NCBI RefSeq assembly: GCF_029846635.1
Contig: NZ_JARVTG010000001.1
Span: forward strand, 2,733,001 to 2,797,000
DNA from: Pokkaliibacter sp. MBI-7
Lineage (GTDB): Bacteria > Pseudomonadota > Gammaproteobacteria > Pseudomonadales > Balneatricaceae
DNA: 64,000 nt
Direction of reading: 5' to 3'
Part shown: positions 58,888 through 64,000 of the stretch, in pieces
How the letters are laid out: each line of letters opens with the position of its first letter
Numbering within the stretch: the first letter of the stretch is position 1
Translations under genes and position numbers: made by a program
Notes under the pieces: generated by a model
What the model was told of the DNA's origin: nothing
Database searches by the model: none
Seen by the model: the letters and a program-made list of their open reading frames with translations, nothing else

Positions 58888-60549
58888 ATGCCGAACACCA
58901 GAGAACAGGCGGCTGCGCCTCCTCACCCCCAGCCGCCGCTGAGCACCCTGGCGCGGCTGCGGCACTGGCGACCCCGGCTGATGGCGGTTTCGTTGTGGCT
59001 GATGGCGCTGGTGGTCCTGTGTCTGGGATCGACGGCCTGGCTTGCCATTCCCCTGCTGGGCGATATTGCCCACAAGTCGGTGCAGACCCGCGATGTGCAT
59101 ATCCCCACCATCGTTGAAACCCAGCGCAATGCCATCAAGCTGGAGGACCTCGGCCGCTACGTCAGTAATGTGTTCTGGTCACGGGATGCGCGCACCGAGC
59201 GCGATAACCGGCTGGAAGCCCAGGTACTGGTGCAGGGCATTCAGCTGGATAAGGATGAGGAGCTGAGCCGCGGCACCGCCACCATTCTTGACGGCATCCA
59301 GCAGCTGATCCGTATCCGTACGGAGCAGCGTGGTCTGGAAGACAGCATTCGCAGCCATGCCGAAGCGCTGCACGACTACTGGATACAGGTATCACGCCAG
59401 CTGGCGGCGCCCTTACCCGTGCTGGATAAAGTCCTGCAGCAGTTACCCTTGCAGGCTATCCACCTGACCGCTCTTGATCCGCATACTCAGGATCTGTTGC
59501 AGGAGGTGCGTCAGACAGAAGTGACGCTGGCCAGTCAGAGCCTGGACGAGGTCAGCCGCTCGGCGCTGCGGCGTCAGCTGCAGACTCTGGAAACCTTGCT
59601 GAGCCGCGAGATGCTGCTGGACAGTCAGGCCCGTGATGTCTTTGCCGACGTGCTGGATATGCAGCGCGGCCTGTCTAATCACCTCACGACTGATGCGGCA
59701 TTCAGGGCCAAACAGGTGGCCGAGGACGTACGGGCCGATGCTCTGTTGTTGCAACGCTACAGCCTGCTGCTGTTTGCGGTGCTGCTGGCGGGGACGGTCG
59801 TGGCATTCTTTACCCTGCACCGGCTGGTGCTGCGACCGATTCAAATGGCTCTCGGTGGTCTGCGTTCGGTGCAGCATCATCATGCGGCGATCCGCCTGCC
59901 GCGGGTGCGTTTCCATGAGCTGGATACCATCTGCCGGGCAGTGGAGGAGTACGGCGACCTGACCAACCGGCTGCGTACGGCCAACACCGAACTGCGCACC
60001 CTGTCACAGAGTGATGGCCTGACCGGGCTGGCCAACCGGCGCAGCTTTGATGCGCAGCTGAAGGCCGAGTTCAATCGTGCCCATCGTCACGGGCACGGGC
60101 TGGCGCTGGTGATGATCGATGTGGATCACTTCAAACAGCTTAATGATCAGCAGGGCCATCTGACCGGTGATGACTGTCTGCGTGCGCTGGCAGAGGTGTT
60201 GCTGCACTATACCCAGCGTACCGGCGAACTGGCGGCACGTTATGGTGGGGAAGAGTTTGCCCTGATCCTGCCGCAGCTGGCGCATCAGGAGGTGATCACG
60301 CTGGCAGAAGAGATTCGTGGCGAGATTGAACAGCTGGCCTCGGTACGCAATGAGCAGGGCCAGACGGTGCATTTCACCGTCAGTGCCGGCATTGTCCATT
60401 CTCCCCGTGGCCGTGATATTGCCAGTGTCGAACAGCTTATCAGCCGCGCTGACAAGGCCTTATATCAGGCCAAGCGCAATGGCCGCAACCGGGTGGAAAT
60501 CTACAGCATCGGCATGGGCTCGGACTCCCAGACACTGGGGCAGGTGTAA
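58888..60549 (+). CDS. Membrane diguanylate cyclase paired with the binding protein
   Basis: 553 residues. First membrane segment about 33-57, a helical periplasmic region (about 60-290), second segment about 291-315, a HAMP-like linker with a coiled coil, and GGDEF domain with LTGLANRRSFDAQL, MIDVDHFKQLND and GGEEF. The I-site reads Arg-Thr-Gly-Glu instead of RxxD. It starts immediately after the stop of the binding-protein gene, so amino acid sensing via the periplasmic partner is plausible but inferred. Confidence 0.92.
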   Translation: MPNTREQAAAPPHPQPPLSTLARLRHWRPRLMAVSLWLMALVVLCLGSTAWLAIPLLGDIAHKSVQTRDVHIPTIVETQRNAIKLEDLGRYVSNVFWSRDARTERDNRLEAQVLVQGIQLDKDEELSRGTATILDGIQQLIRIRTEQRGLEDSIRSHAEALHDYWIQVSRQLAAPLPVLDKVLQQLPLQAIHLTALDPHTQDLLQEVRQTEVTLASQSLDEVSRSALRRQLQTLETLLSREMLLDSQARDVFADVLDMQRGLSNHLTTDAAFRAKQVAEDVRADALLLQRYSLLLFAVLLAGTVVAFFTLHRLVLRPIQMALGGLRSVQHHHAAIRLPRVRFHELDTICRAVEEYGDLTNRLRTANTELRTLSQSDGLTGLANRRSFDAQLKAEFNRAHRHGHGLALVMIDVDHFKQLNDQQGHLTGDDCLRALAEVLLHYTQRTGELAARYGGEEFALILPQLAHQEVITLAEEIRGEIEQLASVRNEQGQTVHFTVSAGIVHSPRGRDIASVEQLISRADKALYQAKRNGRNRVEIYSIGMGSDSQTLGQV

Positions 60550-60625
60550 TGCTTGCACTGGTCGCTGCCGCTGCGATAGCGTGGCCCTCACCTTAATGGC
60601 AGCAACCTCATTTCAGGAGACTTCC

Positions 60626-61369
60626 ATGCATCCGATCATGCTGATCACCGGTGCCAGTCGCGGTATCGGCGCGGCGACAGCCCGTCTGGCGGCCCGTCAC
60701 GGCTATGCCGTCTGTATCAACTATCTCAACAATCATGTGGCCGCCGAGACGGTGCGGGCTGACATTGAACGCGAAGGTGGCGATGCCATGGTCGTGCAGG
60801 CGGATGTCAGTCAGGAGGCCGATGTGCTGCGTCTGTTTGCGGCTATCGACCGCTGGGGGCAGCTGGCCTGTGTGGTCAACAATGCCGGTATTCTGGAGAC
60901 CCAGATGCGGCTGGAAGACATGAGTGTCGAGCGTTTGCAGCGGGTGATGGCGGCCAACGTCACCAGTACCTTTCTGTGCTGCCGCGAGGCCGTTAAACGT
61001 CTGTCGACCCGGCGCGGTGGTCCCGGCGGCAGTATCGTCAATATCTCCTCCGGCGCGGCCCGTTCCGGCTCGCCTAACGAATACATCGACTATGCCGCTT
61101 CCAAGGGGGCAGTGGATTCTCTGACCCTCGGGCTGGCCAAAGAAGTGGCTGCCGAGGGGATTCGCGTCAATGGTGTCCGTCCCGGTTTTATCTATACCGA
61201 TATTCATACGGCAGGTGGTGAGCCCGGGCGGGTAGACCGGCTGGCGCCGCAGATTCCGCTGCAGCGTGGCGGATATCCCGAGGAAGTAGCAGAAGCAATT
61301 CTGTGGCTGGCGTCGGACAAGGCATCCTATACGACAGGCAGCTTTATTGATGTGCTGGGCGGACGCTGA
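60626..61369 (+). CDS. Short-chain dehydrogenase/reductase (YgfF-like)
   Basis: 247 residues, classical SDR. Cofactor loop TGASRGIGAATA, NNAG at the core (VVNNAGIL), catalytic Ser in ISSGAARSG and Y-x-x-x-K in YIDYAASKGAVDS. AGGAGA precedes ATG 60626; a longer open frame runs back over the cyclase gene. Substrate unknown; such proteins reduce sugars or oxo-acyl compounds. Confidence 0.92.
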   Translation: MHPIMLITGASRGIGAATARLAARHGYAVCINYLNNHVAAETVRADIEREGGDAMVVQADVSQEADVLRLFAAIDRWGQLACVVNNAGILETQMRLEDMSVERLQRVMAANVTSTFLCCREAVKRLSTRRGGPGGSIVNISSGAARSGSPNEYIDYAASKGAVDSLTLGLAKEVAAEGIRVNGVRPGFIYTDIHTAGGEPGRVDRLAPQIPLQRGGYPEEVAEAILWLASDKASYTTGSFIDVLGGR

Positions 61370-61395
61370 GAGGGGGCTGGCAAAACAGACAGGCA

Positions 61396-61429
61396 AAAAA
61401 ATGCCCTGCTCAGACAGGAAGAGCAGGGC
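61396..61429 (-). terminator. Terminator of aspA
   Basis: Read on the minus strand, stem GCCCTGCTC/GAGCAGGGC with a 9-base loop is followed by ATTTTTTTG. It lies 130 bases beyond the aspA stop and near the SDR stop on the other strand. Confidence 0.85.
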
Positions 61430-61558
61430 GGTTAATAATATGTCCCGCGAACGATTGACGAGACATACTTGCTTATGAAAAAGGTCTCCCTCCACGGTAG
61501 CGAGGGAGGAGGTCGGAAACCGGAGAAGTCCCGACCAGAAAGCGTTCAGATTCCGGGC

Positions 61559-63004
61559 TTAGTGATTGCCCAGTACCCGTGGGTTAACCATGTTCTCCGG
61601 ACGCAGGATGTCGGCCAGCAGGGCTTCATCCAGCAGTCCTTCCTCGCGTACCAGTTCCAGTACACCGCGGCCGCTGATCAGGGCTTCCTTGGCGATACGG
61701 GTCGAATTGTCATAGCCGATGTAGGGGTTCAGCGCGGTGATCAGACCGATGGAGCCATCCACCAGCGCCTTGCAATGCTCGCGGTTGGCGGTGATGCCAT
61801 CGATGCAGCGCTCACGCAGCATGTCCATGGCGCGCTTCAGCATGCGCATGGATTCCATGATCTTGTAGGCAATCAAGGGTTCCATCACGTTCAGCTGCAG
61901 CTGGCCGGCTTCGGCCGCCATGGTGATGGCCAGATCGTTGCCGATAATCTGATAGGCCACCTGATTGACCGCTTCAGGGATAACCGGGTTGACCTTGCCG
62001 GGCATAATCGACGAGCCGGGTTGCTGTGGCGGCAGATTGATTTCATTCAGACCGGTCCGCGGTCCGCTGGACAGCAGGCGCAGGTCATTACAGATCTTCG
62101 ACAGTTTGACTGCCAGACGCTTGGTCATACCGGAAAACAATACGAAGGCACCCATGTCGGAGGTGGCTTCGATCAGGTCATTGGCCAGACGCATGGAGTG
62201 GCCACAAACGTTGGACAGGTGTGCGACCGCCAGCGGTGCATAACGCGGATCGGCGTTGATGCCGGTACCGATGGCGGTGCCACCCAGGTTCACTTCTCGC
62301 AGCAGGTCGTAGAGGTTGGCGATGCGGTCAATATCTTCACCCAGAGTGATGGAGAACGCACGGAACTCCTGGCCCAGGGTCATGGGTACCGCGTCCTGTA
62401 ACTGGGTGCGGCCCATCTTGATCACATCAGCAAACTCTTCGCCTTTGCGGGCGAACGATTCTTTTAATAGCGCCAGACTGTCGACCAGCTCGGCGTGACT
62501 CAGTTGCAGACCCACGCGGATCGCCGTCGGGTAGGCGTCGTTGGTGGACTGTGACATGTTGACATCATTGTTAGGGTGCAAGTGTTTATATGCACCTTTG
62601 GCATGACCCAGGTATTCCAGCGCCACGTTGGCGATGACTTCATTGGCATTCATGTTGGTAGAAGTACCCGCGCCACCCTGGATCATGTCGACCACGAACT
62701 GATCGTGGAATTCACCGTTGATGATGCGGTCGCAGGCGTGAGCAATGGCTTCGGCTTTGACCTGTTCCAGCATGCCCAGTTCGGCGTTGGCCGCGGCAGC
62801 GGCTTTCTTCACCATCGCCAGACCGAGGATCAGTTTGGGGAAGTGGGCCAGCGGCACGCCCGTCAGTTTGAAGTTCTCCAGAGCGCGCTGGGTTTGCACA
62901 CCGTAGTAAGCCTCGGCCGGTACCGCGAGGGTGCCGAGCAGGTCTTTTTCGATACGGTGGGGAAGCGCCTGAATGTCGTCCTGAACTGAAGGGCTGGGGA
63001 TCAT
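61559..63004 (-). CDS. aspA: Aspartate ammonia-lyase
   Basis: 481 residues, aspartase/fumarase superfamily. The signature GSSIMPGKVNPVIPE with the catalytic serine loop is clear, along with GAGTSTNMNANEVIAN and STNDAYPTAIR. Length and the TGVPLAHFP region fit AspA rather than FumC. Interconverts aspartate and fumarate plus ammonia. ATG 63004 is my choice; a TTG at 63016 next to GAGAGA is the alternative. Divergent from a LysR gene. Confidence 0.95.
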   Translation of the reverse strand: MIPSPSVQDDIQALPHRIEKDLLGTLAVPAEAYYGVQTQRALENFKLTGVPLAHFPKLILGLAMVKKAAAAANAELGMLEQVKAEAIAHACDRIINGEFHDQFVVDMIQGGAGTSTNMNANEVIANVALEYLGHAKGAYKHLHPNNDVNMSQSTNDAYPTAIRVGLQLSHAELVDSLALLKESFARKGEEFADVIKMGRTQLQDAVPMTLGQEFRAFSITLGEDIDRIANLYDLLREVNLGGTAIGTGINADPRYAPLAVAHLSNVCGHSMRLANDLIEATSDMGAFVLFSGMTKRLAVKLSKICNDLRLLSSGPRTGLNEINLPPQQPGSSIMPGKVNPVIPEAVNQVAYQIIGNDLAITMAAEAGQLQLNVMEPLIAYKIMESMRMLKRAMDMLRERCIDGITANREHCKALVDGSIGLITALNPYIGYDNSTRIAKEALISGRGVLELVREEGLLDEALLADILRPENMVNPRVLGNH

Positions 63005-63088
63005 GATGTTTCGCAATCTCTCGGGTGATGTGCAGTGTGGTGGCTGCGATGGCGGCTATTGTCGGGGTTGGCGTTGAGGTTGACCAAT

Positions 63089-63131
63089 GCTAATGTGCAC
63101 TGCCGTATGCAATATCGGCATACGCTAATGT
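63089..63131. promoter_or_regulatory. Direct and inverted repeats in the aspA-LysR intergenic region
   Basis: GCTAATGT occurs twice, 35 bp apart (63089-63096, 63124-63131), flanking TGCCG (63101-63105) and CGGCA (63116-63120). Spacing and symmetry fit a LysR-type operator. Confidence 0.5.
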
Positions 63132-63186
63132 AGAGTGTTTTTTCGACAGATGGATGAGGGCCATAAGGACCGCATCAGGGGGCAGG

Positions 63187-64000
63187 ATGGATCTGGAATC
63201 GAAATGGCTGGAAGACTTTCTGGCGCTGGCGGCAACCCGTAGCTTCTCACAGGCAGCGGAGCGGCGTTTTGTCACCCAGCCTGCGTTCAGTCGCAGGATT
63301 CGTGCACTGGAGCAGGCGGTAGGGGTGACGCTGGTAGATCGCTCCTCCACACCTATTGATCTGACGCCAGAAGGCCAGTTGTTTCTGGTCACCGCGCGTT
63401 CGGTGATGGGTCAGCTGCGCGACAGTATCCGTCGTCTGCGTGGCCTGCAGCCCGGGGAAGGACAGGTGCTGGAAGTGGCCGCCGCGCATTCGCTGGCGTT
63501 TACCTTCTTTCCCGACTGGATCAGTACCCTTAGTGATGTGATGCAGGAGCTGTCAGTGCGGCTGGTGGCGATGAACGTGGAAGACGCCATTCATGCCCTG
63601 CGCGAAGGGGAATGCGACGTGATGCTGGTGTACTACGACTCCTATGCCACCCTGCAACTGGATGCCACCACCTTTCCGTCCCTGCGTCTGGCTGACACCC
63701 TGATGCTGCCGGTATGCGCGCCGAATGCGGACGGCAGCCCCAAATACGTGCTGGACCAGCCCGGTGAAGGCTCCATCCCGCTGCTGGCTTACACCCATGG
63801 CGCCTTTCTTGGTCGTACTGTGCGTCTGCTGATGAAGAATCACCCGCTGAATCTGCGCCTGCGCACGGTATATGAAACCGCTATGGCAGAAGGGCTTAAA
63901 GGCATGGCACTGCAGGGGCTGGGCGTCGCCTGGATGCCCAAGCTCTGTATCGAGCGTGAGCTGGAAGAGGGCAGTCTGGTGCCCTGTGGCGGAGAGCAGT
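63187..64000 (+). CDS. HypT/YjiE-like LysR regulator (partial, cut by the window edge)
   Basis: 271 residues visible. The opening DLESKWLEDFLALAATRSFSQAAERRFVTQPAFSRRIRALEQAVGV closely follows E. coli HypT (YjiE), the hypochlorite-sensing LysR, and ends with VAWMPKLCIERELEEGSLV as HypT does. ATG 63187 follows GCAGG. Divergent from aspA, so it may control aspartase or be an oxidative-stress regulator that happens to be adjacent. Confidence 0.88.
   Translation, partial: MDLESKWLEDFLALAATRSFSQAAERRFVTQPAFSRRIRALEQAVGVTLVDRSSTPIDLTPEGQLFLVTARSVMGQLRDSIRRLRGLQPGEGQVLEVAAAHSLAFTFFPDWISTLSDVMQELSVRLVAMNVEDAIHALREGECDVMLVYYDSYATLQLDATTFPSLRLADTLMLPVCAPNADGSPKYVLDQPGEGSIPLLAYTHGAFLGRTVRLLMKNHPLNLRLRTVYETAMAEGLKGMALQGLGVAWMPKLCIERELEEGSLVPCGGEQ

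Overview
This window comes from the chromosome of a GC-rich gammaproteobacterium, most like the Oceanospirillales/Pseudomonadales. The evidence is a Pseudomonas-like nuo operon, a siaABCD signalling operon known from Pseudomonas, a divergent rpiA/ilvA pair arranged as in pseudomonads, argO/argP, and an aspA gene beside a HypT-like LysR gene. This placement is inference from gene content and protein resemblance; no rRNA, tRNA, insertion sequence, prophage or CRISPR array was found. Genes are densely packed and nearly every one is intact.

Layout. 1-9770: the distal part of the respiratory complex I operon (end of a probable nuoF, then nuoG-H-I-J-K-L-M-N), closed by a strong terminator. 9827-13118: small membrane and accessory genes (DUF4328 protein, bestrophin, a DUF1127-like small protein, a glutathione S-transferase, a DUF2917 protein). 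13378-20336: a GcvA-type LysR regulator followed by two translationally coupled, full-length paralogous genes coding for proteins of about 1000 residues. Each has a central segment with the hallmarks of fold-type-I PLP enzymes of the Cys/Met-metabolism group, between large domains I do not recognise. This is the most unusual locus in the window. 20440-22223: an FMN reductase, a GNAT acetyltransferase and KptA. 22201-25561: modEABC for molybdate uptake, with a ModE-like operator touching the modE start. 25836-29669: siaABCD, a partner-switching phosphatase/kinase/adaptor/diguanylate cyclase system. Just after it an AT-richer two-gene block is bracketed by a 41-bp near-perfect duplication of the siaD 3' end.

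30795-40285: a hypothetical protein, a YddA-like ABC transporter, a nitrilase/GNAT/SnoaL-like trio, GhrA, a periplasmic protein, three regulators or exporters including divergent argO/argP. 40351-45054: a MarR-controlled tripartite drug efflux operon (NodT-type outer membrane factor, EmrA, EmrB). 45388-48015: an M48 metalloprotease with LemA. 48390-50360: DUF1244 protein, a TetR regulator behind a 28-bp perfect palindrome, and a 3-hydroxyisobutyrate-type dehydrogenase. 50385-53941: a diguanylate cyclase, PyrC and RpiA. 54207-57817: IlvA and the methionine-salvage genes mtnBCD. 58126-60549: a solute-binding protein fused in operon with a diguanylate cyclase. 60626-64000: an SDR, AspA, and a HypT-like LysR gene cut by the window edge.

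Functional themes: aerobic energy conservation (nuo), c-di-GMP signalling (three GGDEF proteins), amino acid export and catabolism (argO, aspA, ilvA), metal cofactor supply (mod), and detoxification/efflux. Non-coding signals worth attention are an 8 x 8-bp tandem array at 45291, clusters of DnaA-box-like nonamers at about 36.8, 37.45 and 56.4 kb, and several long inverted repeats upstream of regulator genes.
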